Source: Deltaproteobacteria bacterium
GTDB taxonomy: Bacteria; Bdellovibrionota_F; JAHFAK01
DNA: 6,398 bases
Assembly: GCA_023250585.1 (NCBI GenBank)
Contig: JAHFAK010000121.1
Coordinates: 1-6,398, forward strand
Reading direction: 5' to 3'
Position numbers and translations under genes: made by a program. Below are positions 1-5,264 of this stretch, one piece after another. The number at the start of each line of letters is the position of its first letter. Positions within the stretch are counted from its first letter, which is position 1. The notes beneath the pieces were generated by a model. It was given only the letters and a program-made list of their open reading frames with translations, was not told where the DNA came from and searched no databases.

Positions 1-1
1 A

Positions 2-351
2 CAATATATACAGGCTTCTCAAAACGAGGAATGCGTAAGTTACCTTTTCCAAATCGAATCATTGGATACCTCCATTTTTATATTAACTCGAAATTTTCTA
101 CTCACAAAAGAAATTGAAGTCAATTTGAAAGCGGCTGTTTATTGTAATGCCCAGTTATTAGGGAGTAAGGATGTTTACAAAAGTATTCCGAATCAAACGC
201 GCTTTCTATTCTTAATAGTATTATGGGAGCGACGTCGATAGGAATATTTTTGTATACATTCTTACTCCCTTACTCGCCACCATTATCTGAGGCATTACCT
301 GTTATTGATATTTTAAACCAATTGTACTACGTCGTAGATGTAGATTCTTAG
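2..351 (+). pseudogene. 3' end of an unrecognised gene, apparently frameshifted
   Basis: Two open stretches join into one plausible protein. One frame is open from the window edge (base 2) to a TAG at 236-238 and reads as ordinary protein (for example LTKEIEVNLKAAVYCNAQLL). A second frame is open from 169 to a TAG at 349-351, with a hydrophobic stretch (SIGIFLYTFLLPY) and the tail LYYVVDVDS. Adding one A to the A-run at 179-182 would fuse them into a C-terminal fragment of about 116 residues. There is no ATG in the first frame, so the gene must begin outside the window. The hydrophobic stretch could be a membrane segment. I do not recognise the family. The stop lies 20 bases before the pirin start, so the two may be co-transcribed. 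It could instead be an assembly error, or an intact gene ending at 238 followed by a chance open frame. Confidence 0.45.
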
Positions 352-359
352 TATTTATA

Positions 360-366
360 AAGGAAA
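360..366 (+). promoter_or_regulatory. Ribosome binding site of the pirin gene
   Basis: AAGGAAA lies 5 bases before the ATG at 372, with AGGA as its core. It supports that ATG as the true start and is the best Shine-Dalgarno match next to any start codon in this window. Confidence 0.6.
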
Positions 367-371
367 TTATT

Positions 372-1070
372 ATGCGTACAATCCGCAAAGCCCTCGAACG
401 AGGTCATTTTGATTTTGGATGGCTCAATACCTATCATACTTTTTCATTCGGTGACTATGTTGATCCTCAGAACATGGGTTTTCGTTCGCTTCGTGTAATT
501 AATGAAGATTCTGTTCAACCTAATAGCGGCTTTCCAAAACATCCCCATAAAGATATGGAAATTATCACCTATATTTTAAGCGGAAGCCTTGAGCACAAAG
601 ATAGCATGGGTAATGGTTCGATTATTCGCCCCGGAGAAATTCAACGAATGAGCGCAGGAACAGGTGTTATGCACAGTGAATATAATGCTTCCAAAACCGA
701 ATCTGTCCATCTTTTACAGATTTGGATTCTTCCAAAGAGTAAAGGAATTAACCCAGGTTATGAACAAAAATTTTTTACTAATACACAAAAACAGGGGAAA
801 CTTTGTTTAATCGCATCGCCGGATGGCAAGGACGGAAGCGTGACCATTCATCAAGATGTAAAATTATATGCAATTCTTCTTGATACTCATACATCGGTAA
901 CGCATGCAATGTCTCGAGGACGTCATGCATGGCTTCAAGTTGCACATGGATCTGTTACTCTTAATGGTATTACATTAAATCAAGGTGATGGAGTTGCAAT
1001 GAGTGACGAACATGAAATGAAAATTGTTGGAAATACATTTTCTGAAGTGTTGCTGTTTGATTTAAATTAA
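372..1070 (+). CDS. Pirin family bicupin protein
   Basis: A 232-residue protein of the pirin family, close to the usual bacterial length (YhhW type). The N-terminal cupin has the family pattern: FGWLNTYHTFSFGDY near 15-29, GFPKHPHKDMEIITYIL at 53-69, then RMSAGTGVMHSEYN at 92-105. The four expected metal ligands are all present: His57, His59, His101 and Glu103. The C-terminal half (about 135-232) is the second cupin and shows no such ligand set, as is normal for the family. Some bacterial pirins have quercetin 2,3-dioxygenase activity and others act as redox-sensing protein partners; the sequence does not say which applies here. There is no signal peptide, so it is cytoplasmic. The start is supported by AAGGAAA at 360-366. 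It lies 20 bases after the preceding fragment and converges with the CoA-binding gene, whose stop is 21 bases away. Confidence 0.95.
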   Translation: MRTIRKALERGHFDFGWLNTYHTFSFGDYVDPQNMGFRSLRVINEDSVQPNSGFPKHPHKDMEIITYILSGSLEHKDSMGNGSIIRPGEIQRMSAGTGVMHSEYNASKTESVHLLQIWILPKSKGINPGYEQKFFTNTQKQGKLCLIASPDGKDGSVTIHQDVKLYAILLDTHTSVTHAMSRGRHAWLQVAHGSVTLNGITLNQGDGVAMSDEHEMKIVGNTFSEVLLFDLN

Positions 1071-1091
1071 GAAAAACGACTTGCGATTTTA

Positions 1092-1478
1092 TCAAAACTG
1101 TTTTGTTCTCAACAAAACAAGCGTGCATGCCTGAACTACTTCTATTTTTTGTTCTGATAATTTTTTTTGTAACTCATTATTTTCGGAGCCAGGATTAAAA
1201 ATAACTCGGCGAGGTTTTAAACTGACGATTGCATTAAAGAGCTGAGAGGAAATAGTTGAATTGACGTACACAGTTATCGTATCAATAGTGCTTCCATTCT
1301 TTTTCACATCATCGAGCGTATGAAATGTTCTAACTCCATTGATTGTATCTAATGTAGGATTAACAGGTATGGGAAGATAGCCTGCTTCTTGCAAAAAGTG
1401 CAATGCTTTATTGGAATAGCGCTCTGGTTTATCAGAAGCACCAAGAACAACAATATTTTTTCCCTGAGGCGTTTTCAT
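1092..1478 (-). CDS. CoA-binding domain protein (YccU-like)
   Basis: A 128-residue stand-alone CoA_binding_2 protein, the usual length for this small Rossmann-fold family. The nucleotide-binding start IVVLGASDKPERYSNKAL (about 9-26) carries the glycine-containing turn. Family signatures follow: IPVNPT near 37-42, DTITVYVN near 66-73, RRVIFNPGSENNEL near 90-103 and the C-terminal VQACTLVLLRTKQF. Members are thought to bind CoA or an acyl-CoA; the physiological role is not established, and no enzyme activity should be assumed. The ATG lies only 2 bases past the stop of the IDO gene and has no Shine-Dalgarno site, which points to translation by coupling or reinitiation from that gene. There is no signal peptide, so it is cytoplasmic. 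An AT-rich inverted repeat covers its last codons. Confidence 0.93.
   Translation of the reverse strand: MKTPQGKNIVVLGASDKPERYSNKALHFLQEAGYLPIPVNPTLDTINGVRTFHTLDDVKKNGSTIDTITVYVNSTISSQLFNAIVSLKPRRVIFNPGSENNELQKKLSEQKIEVVQACTLVLLRTKQF
1099..1119 (-). terminator. Weak AT-rich hairpin at the end of the IDO/CoA-binding operon
   Basis: TGTTTTGTT (1099-1107) and AACAAAACA (1111-1119) form a perfect 9-bp stem with a 3-base loop inside the last codons of the CoA-binding gene. On the minus strand the stem is followed by CAGTTTTGA, so a short T-run is present. The stem is poor in GC and the T-run is short, so termination is only a possibility. No T-run follows on the plus strand, so it would not serve pirin. 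Confidence 0.25.
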
Positions 1479-1480
1479 AA

Positions 1481-2674
1481 TTATAAAAAATGTTTTTGAG
1501 TTTCTTCTTCGTGTTTTTTTAAATAAGCCATAAATGGCGTTCCGCCGGTACCCACTTGAGTTGCATTTGCAAGTGAAGTTTGATTTTGTTTTTGAATATA
1601 ATCAGCAGCAAATCGAAGATGCGTTCCTCTAAAACGACCGATTAATGAAATACACTCATTATAGAGATCTCGAAGCTCTCCATTATTGTTTGCATGTTTC
1701 TGAATACAGGTTCGAACTGACGGACCTTTTTCTATGCTATGTAAAAATGCAACATGTTCTCGCGGCATGTACAAGCGCATTTCATCAAGGTGCGTACGTA
1801 AGGGATTATTTTCATGATCAATTTTTAAAAGCGCATCAAAAGAAGGAATAATCGTACTTTGTGCACCGGTCTCACCCTTGAATTTCATCGGTTTATTTTC
1901 GTATGCAGTAACACCTTCATACAACATTCCTTCGGGCAATGCGGGATTATCTTTCCATCCATGAATATAAGGCCGGACGCGATTGTAATAAATATAGGGA
2001 TCGCAGAATTCCGGCATGCAATCCATGGTTGCATTCATCGCTTCGAGCGATCCAACCATTTTTTTCATTAAAGGTGTTAATGCAGAAATATCTTTTTTAG
2101 TCACAGCTTCTTGAATTGGATGAATGGCCATTAATCCTTCTGTAGCTTTTGCTTCAATGTCGACGTGGATTAGAATAAACCATTCTTCATCAAGACCACC
2201 GAGAAAATTTTGTATTAAAGCAATGTTACCGAGCTCGATTGGTTTATGAAGATCGATTCGTTTCCAATTATAGAGAGCATAAGAGGCATACGACAAAATA
2301 GGTGGACGACCTAATTGTGTTGCAGCAGCATACCATGCGGTTGCTAAATGTTTCGGAAGTTTTGCAATTGGCTTTTCACCGCTTGCCCAAACATACGCTT
2401 GTCCAATGTATGATAACACAACCATTGCACGCTCATATTCCTCAGCTGTTCGAAGCGCCTCAATAGGAAAAGACGGCAGAGCTCCCACAATTTTTCGATA
2501 CTGATTAGTCATTAATAATTTTGGAAGAGCACAAGCAACTTCTTCCCATACAGCACATTCTTTCGGCAATGTACCTAATGGCGCTTCTCGCGGTAAAAAT
2601 GCATGGCTTAAATCATAATGAGAACCATCTTTACTAAGCTCAAATGGACTACTTAAAAGTTTTTTGTTTTGCAT
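1481..2674 (-). CDS. Indoleamine 2,3-dioxygenase (IDO) family heme protein
   Basis: A 397-residue protein with IDO family signatures along its whole length, near the usual size of about 400. Seen in order: LGRPPILSYASYALYNW (121-137), LDEEWFILIHVDIEAKA (161-177), CDPYIYYNRVRPYIHGW (224-240), GETGAQST (267-274), MRLYMPREHVAFL (299-311), PSVR (318-321), RFRGTHLRFAADYI (347-360) and VGTGGTPFMAYLK (374-386). His352 matches the proximal heme ligand (human IDO1 His346), Arg234 matches Arg231, and Tyr229 sits at human Phe226. His170 falls at or next to the distal position of human Ser167. Expected reaction: L-tryptophan + O2 to N-formylkynurenine, in the cytoplasm. I start at the ATG at 2672-2674; a TTG two codons upstream (2680) is possible, and neither has a good ribosome site. 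It is followed 2 bases later by the CoA-binding gene. No clear promoter was found in 2681-2736. Substrate is inferred from family only. Confidence 0.93.
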   Translation of the reverse strand: MQNKKLLSSPFELSKDGSHYDLSHAFLPREAPLGTLPKECAVWEEVACALPKLLMTNQYRKIVGALPSFPIEALRTAEEYERAMVVLSYIGQAYVWASGEKPIAKLPKHLATAWYAAATQLGRPPILSYASYALYNWKRIDLHKPIELGNIALIQNFLGGLDEEWFILIHVDIEAKATEGLMAIHPIQEAVTKKDISALTPLMKKMVGSLEAMNATMDCMPEFCDPYIYYNRVRPYIHGWKDNPALPEGMLYEGVTAYENKPMKFKGETGAQSTIIPSFDALLKIDHENNPLRTHLDEMRLYMPREHVAFLHSIEKGPSVRTCIQKHANNNGELRDLYNECISLIGRFRGTHLRFAADYIQKQNQTSLANATQVGTGGTPFMAYLKKHEEETQKHFL

Positions 2675-2736
2675 AATCAATAAATGAAATCAAATACCTC
2701 ATTTTTTGTCTAGCCAAAACGTGCCCGGCAACTTTC

Positions 2737-2786
2737 CAAAAGGTGGGGACCGACATATGAATTCATATGTCGGTCCCCACCTTTTG
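2737..2786. repeat. Perfect 50-bp palindrome: solo REP/MITE-like element
   Basis: Every base from 2737 to 2761 pairs with its partner up to 2786, centred on GACATATGAATTCATATGTC (2752-2771). Each arm begins CAAAAGGTGGGGACCGAC. The left arm equals the left end of the transposase unit (4375-4400) over 26 bases when base 2736 is included. The right arm equals that unit's right end (5212-5236) apart from one A/T base. The palindrome is therefore the two ends fused with nothing between. No target-site duplication is seen. It sits 10 bases past the lipoprotein stop and about 60 bases before the IDO start, so in the leftward transcript it would form a 25-bp stem. That could act as a terminator or 3'-end stabiliser, as known for REP sequences. 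The T-run after it is only TTTT inside the stem base. Confidence 0.95.
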
Positions 2787-2796
2787 ATTGAATATC

Positions 2797-4221
2797 TTAT
2801 TTGATATAAAAAATATCATCCGGAAAATTATTGATAATACTATTGTTTTCATAAATAATAATTTGCTCAGGAGAGACTGGTTGTACAATACACATTCCGC
2901 CACCTTCCACTACCTTCAGGCCTTCTGCTCTATTACCAGAAATACCGTTTTCCTGAAATTCAATTGATCCAAATGTTGCATGGAAGAATCCTCCAGCACC
3001 TCGAGCATATTCACTTCCAAAAATTGTATTATCTTGTATAATGTTGTTACGAAGGGAAATTTTTGTATCTGACCCAAAAGCTCCTATATTAAGTCCTCCT
3101 CCATATACATTAGGGCTTTCAAGAACTTGATTACCAATAATACGGTTATGTGCAATGAGTACTGAATCTGCCACTGACGAATATGCCAATGAAACATATA
3201 AACCAGAGCTATAGACATAATTTTTAGATTGGCCTGTATTATTGGCAATATCGTTGTCAATAATGGCAATCCGAGTTCCTTGAGTTTGTACAGTCCCAAG
3301 AGCTATTCCTGCTCCTATAACATCTCTTTCTTGAAAAAGAGAGCTGTTATTACTTACCGTATTCCCAATAATTCTTATTTCTTGTGCAGTTCCATTTATG
3401 CTTAAGAATACTACTGCTTTATCAAATCCTCTGTGATTAGTAATGCTCGTTCCTTCTATTGCAATAATATTATTTTGAGTTCCTGATGCCGTTTGTATAT
3501 GTAACCCACGAGTTATACTTACCCGATTATTTCCATCGAGAATGATATTGCGAATATATAATTTTGCATCATTGCTATTCTGATTCACCGTAAAAAAATT
3601 GAATACCGAAGAGCTTGTATCTGAATTATTAACAATCCTTGTTTTATTTTGTCCATCAATAATAATATTTCCACTAAACGTTATTCCGCTTTGTATTTTA
3701 AAGGTTCCTTCCAAAAGCAAACATTCAAGCGTTTCATCAGTTATAACTTGATTAACAGAATTTTGAAGGCGTTGAGTTTCATCACTGCCAAGATTTGAAA
3801 TAATGACAAGACTATTACTCCGTGTACATGAACATGCATTTGTTTCTTGTCGAGGATTATAGTTCTGGGGGCAAAGATCCACATCATCATAAATTCCATC
3901 GAAATCGCTATCAACTCGCTCTTTCGCAGCCTCATCTGATGGCGTATCAATAGATATAGAAGTAGAAGGAACTTGAACTTCCTCAGAAGAGGAATCTTCA
4001 TCTTCCGTTTCACTTGTCAAGTTAGATCCTTCAGGGCTAGATGTATTCGAATCAATCGATGCACTATCTGTCGCGAAATCTGTTTCATTTTGACTAGCGT
4101 TTGATACAATTGGAGAAACTTGAGCTGCTTCCCCTCCAATGAAGCTTGTGCTTCCTCCACAGGAACTTAAAATACACAAAAAAATAAAGGTATTATAGTG
4201 TGTTAAAAATATTTTTTGCAT
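2797..4221 (-). CDS. Predicted lipoprotein with TSP3 motif and beta-helix repeats
   Basis: 474 residues. The N-terminus is a lipoprotein signal: Lys3, a hydrophobic stretch (FIFLCIL, 12-18) and lipobox LSSC with the lipidated Cys at 21. Residues 22-103 are a Ser/Thr/Asp/Glu-rich linker. Residues 104-125 (DSDFDGIYDDVDLCPQNYNP) match a thrombospondin type 3 calcium-binding repeat. A CSC motif follows (130-132). From about 160 to the end, short Asn/Ile-rich turns recur (IRIIGNTVSNNS, IAIIDNDIANNTG, LIAHNRIIGNQV, LRNNIIQDNT, FQENGISGNRA), with GGGLNIG and GAGGFFHA between them. This is typical of a right-handed parallel beta-helix as in pectate-lyase-like or polymorphic surface proteins. It is probably anchored in the outer membrane and exposed on the surface or in the periplasm. 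No catalytic residues are evident, so adhesion or a structural role is only a guess. No clear Shine-Dalgarno site precedes the ATG. Confidence 0.85.
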   Translation of the reverse strand: MQKIFLTHYNTFIFLCILSSCGGSTSFIGGEAAQVSPIVSNASQNETDFATDSASIDSNTSSPEGSNLTSETEDEDSSSEEVQVPSTSISIDTPSDEAAKERVDSDFDGIYDDVDLCPQNYNPRQETNACSCTRSNSLVIISNLGSDETQRLQNSVNQVITDETLECLLLEGTFKIQSGITFSGNIIIDGQNKTRIVNNSDTSSSVFNFFTVNQNSNDAKLYIRNIILDGNNRVSITRGLHIQTASGTQNNIIAIEGTSITNHRGFDKAVVFLSINGTAQEIRIIGNTVSNNSSLFQERDVIGAGIALGTVQTQGTRIAIIDNDIANNTGQSKNYVYSSGLYVSLAYSSVADSVLIAHNRIIGNQVLESPNVYGGGLNIGAFGSDTKISLRNNIIQDNTIFGSEYARGAGGFFHATFGSIEFQENGISGNRAEGLKVVEGGGMCIVQPVSPEQIIIYENNSIINNFPDDIFYIK

Positions 4222-4374
4222 TCTCTAATGTAAATAATGCATTTTTTATGCCAATTACTCCTTAAAATATAGAACATAACAAATTGTTTTTATTTCATAT
4301 TTTACTTCTATCTTTGGATAATTGCAGTACGTATAACTCTTATCGAATCTATCATGAAAAAAATGCATAGAACA
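4222..4374. other. Intergenic region upstream of the lipoprotein gene
   Basis: AT-rich sequence between the leftward lipoprotein gene and the left end of the transposase unit. It should carry the lipoprotein promoter, but no convincing -35/-10 pair stands out. An AAGGAG occurs on the minus strand (4258-4263), 36 bases before the start codon, too far to serve it. No gene or RNA is seen. Together with 4375-4514 this is nearly 300 bases without coding sequence. Confidence 0.5.
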
Positions 4375-4400
4375 CCAAAAGGTGGGGACCGACATATGAA
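4375..4400 (+). repeat. Left inverted repeat of the transposase unit
   Basis: The 26 bases starting CCAAAAGGTGGGGACC and ending GACATATGAA are identical to 2736-2761, the left arm of the solo palindrome. GGT-GGGG-ACC within it could form a tiny hairpin in single-stranded form. Similarity to the right end may continue a few bases outward (GAACACC here against GGAACC in the reverse complement of the right end). Confidence 0.9.
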
Positions 4401-4461
4401 AACACATTTTCCAGCAATGTATCTACTCTCAAACAAAATGTACTCTCTTGAAGCTTCTACG

Positions 4462-4491
4462 TTGAGACATTTTTTTAAACTACTTTAAAAT
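4462..4491 (+). promoter_or_regulatory. Candidate promoter of the transposase gene
   Basis: TTGAGA (4462-4467, 5 of 6 to the -35 consensus) and TAAAAT (4486-4491, 5 of 6 to the -10) are 18 bases apart. Transcription would begin near 4498, leaving a short leader before the ATG at 4515 or 4536. It lies inside the mobile unit, so the element would carry its own promoter. AT-rich DNA makes chance matches common. Confidence 0.45.
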
Positions 4492-4514
4492 TAGCCAGTT
4501 ATATTTGGCACGCA

Positions 4515-5189
4515 ATGTGCAGTCATTATCTTTCTATGCCAGAGAGACCAACACCACAAAAAGGAGATTGCGTACACCTGACTCTGAGATGTAATAATAA
4601 ATTATTTCTTCTTGACGTTATTAAGTATTGGGATGACATTATTTCGTGGATTGACTGTCTGCCGTACTTTTTCGATATTGCATTACATCATGTCATTGTT
4701 ATGTCTAATCATATTCATATGATTCTTACACTTAAGAAAGATAATATCGGCGAGGCAATGTGTTACTTCACCACAAACCTCTCGAAATTTCTCAACGCTC
4801 AACATCGCTCGATCAATCATGTATTTGGAGGTAGATATTATTCTACATTAATCAAACACGAAAAATATCTCAGCAATGTTATTCGATATCTCTATCAAAA
4901 TCCTGTCAGAGCTGGATTAGTTGATAGTGTCTTTGATTATAAATATTCGAGTTTAGCGTTATACACACAAGGGATAAGCCAAGGGCTTTTTGTTTCACCC
5001 GATCTTTTTACAAAAGAACTATTTGAACAAGGTATTACCGGCCGAGATCTCTGGATCGAACATATAACCCGTATTTACAATGAAAATGAAAAAATCATTA
5101 TTGAACAATCATTACAAAAATTTTCATTTAATTTTACCAAGCGGCAATTAAAAATTATAGATTTGAAAACTGCTTCGCTCATGCTCTAA
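4515..5189 (+). CDS. REP-associated tyrosine transposase (Y1/HUH, RAYT)
   Basis: A 224-residue Y1 transposase. The HUH metal-binding motif is His66-Ile67-His68 within VIVMSNHIHMIL (60-71). The likely catalytic tyrosine is Tyr125 in VIRYLYQNPVRAGLV (122-136), matching the family's RYI..NPVRAGLV. VFGGRYYSTLI (103-113) and YKYSSLALY (142-150) are further family patterns. Residues 151-224 are a less conserved tail, rich in basic and acidic residues. Such enzymes nick and rejoin single-stranded DNA at REP hairpins through a 5'-phosphotyrosine link. The key residues are intact, so it may be active. MPERP at residue 8 (ATG at 4536) looks like the normal N-terminus of relatives and is an alternative start; neither ATG has a ribosome site. 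Matching repeats lie on both sides, at 4375-4400 and 5212-5236. It converges with the hydrolase gene. Confidence 0.9.
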   Translation: MCSHYLSMPERPTPQKGDCVHLTLRCNNKLFLLDVIKYWDDIISWIDCLPYFFDIALHHVIVMSNHIHMILTLKKDNIGEAMCYFTTNLSKFLNAQHRSINHVFGGRYYSTLIKHEKYLSNVIRYLYQNPVRAGLVDSVFDYKYSSLALYTQGISQGLFVSPDLFTKELFEQGITGRDLWIEHITRIYNENEKIIIEQSLQKFSFNFTKRQLKIIDLKTASLML

Positions 5190-5230
5190 AAAGTGCCCCC
5201 GACTAAATGGCTTCATATGTCGGTCCCCAC
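5188..5230 (-). terminator. Candidate hairpin terminator after the hydrolase gene
   Basis: CCGAC (5199-5203) pairs with GTCGG (5219-5223), and GTG (5193-5195) with CAC (5228-5230), across a small internal loop. On the minus strand the structure is followed by TTTTT (5192-5188), about 35 bases past the hydrolase stop, as in an intrinsic terminator. The apical loop is 15 bases, which weakens it. One arm lies in the right inverted repeat, so the same fold could also be a subterminal hairpin recognised by the transposase. Confidence 0.35.
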
Positions 5231-5236
5231 CTTTGG
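5212..5236 (-). repeat. Right inverted repeat of the transposase unit
   Basis: The reverse complement begins CCAAAGGTGGGGACC and ends GACATATGAA. It matches the left end and the solo palindrome arm except for one missing A in the A-run. It begins 22 bases after the transposase stop codon and runs directly into short tandem repeats. Confidence 0.9.
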
Positions 5237-5258
5237 TTCCCCTTTGGTTCCTTTGGTT
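5230..5258 (+). repeat. Short tandem repeat, 11-bp unit CCTTTGGTTCC
   Basis: CCTTTGGTTCC occurs at 5230-5240 and again at 5241-5251, followed by a partial TTTGGTT (5252-5258). The first unit overlaps the outer edge of the right inverted repeat, so the array looks like slippage or end duplication at the element boundary. Its reverse complement (GGAACCAAAGG) resembles the bases just outside and in the left end. Confidence 0.8.
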
Positions 5259-5264
5259 GGTCGT

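Larger units (their letters stand above)
4375..5236 (+). mobile_element. RAYT transposase unit bounded by inverted repeats
   Basis: An 862-bp unit with a left end at 4375-4400 and an inverted right end at 5212-5236, enclosing one Y1 transposase gene and its probable promoter. The two ends match over 25 bases with one A missing on the right. No direct target duplication is visible outside the ends, as expected for HUH enzymes, which cut single strands. RAYT genes flanked by REP sequences are a known arrangement, usually regarded as domesticated or slowly mobile. The unit lies between the start of the lipoprotein gene and the end of the hydrolase gene and breaks neither. The exact element boundaries are inferred from the repeats alone. 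Confidence 0.7.

Noticed and set aside
172-190. Programmed -1 ribosomal frameshift site
   Set aside because: The codons around the A-run (TAC AAA AGT) do not form a classical X XXY YYZ slippery heptamer.
1645-2071. Two open frames on the plus strand inside the IDO gene
   Set aside because: They lie wholly antisense to a clear IDO homologue, have no family patterns or ribosome sites, and their translations look like chance reading of the opposite strand.
2627-2692. Short open frame (ATG in AAAAAATGAGG on the minus strand) overlapping the IDO start
   Set aside because: It has fewer than 20 codons, no good ribosome site and no recognisable peptide. Chance is the simplest reading.
3084-4013. 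Two out-of-frame open stretches inside the lipoprotein gene (minus strand)
   Set aside because: They overlap a continuous protein with a signal peptide, TSP3 motif and repeats, and have no support of their own.
4227-4263. AAGGAG followed by a 5-codon open frame upstream of the lipoprotein start
   Set aside because: Spacing from AAGGAG to the mini-frame ATG is 15 bases, and the frame ends before the gene. It is not convincing as a leader peptide.
2737-5236. CRISPR array
   Set aside because: Only three related sites exist, widely spaced and in mixed orientation, with no regular spacers and no cas genes.
4369-5242. Target-site duplication flanking the transposase unit
   Set aside because: The bases outside the left end (AGAACA) and the right end (TTCCCC) do not match. 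This suits an HUH mechanism and not a DDE insertion sequence.
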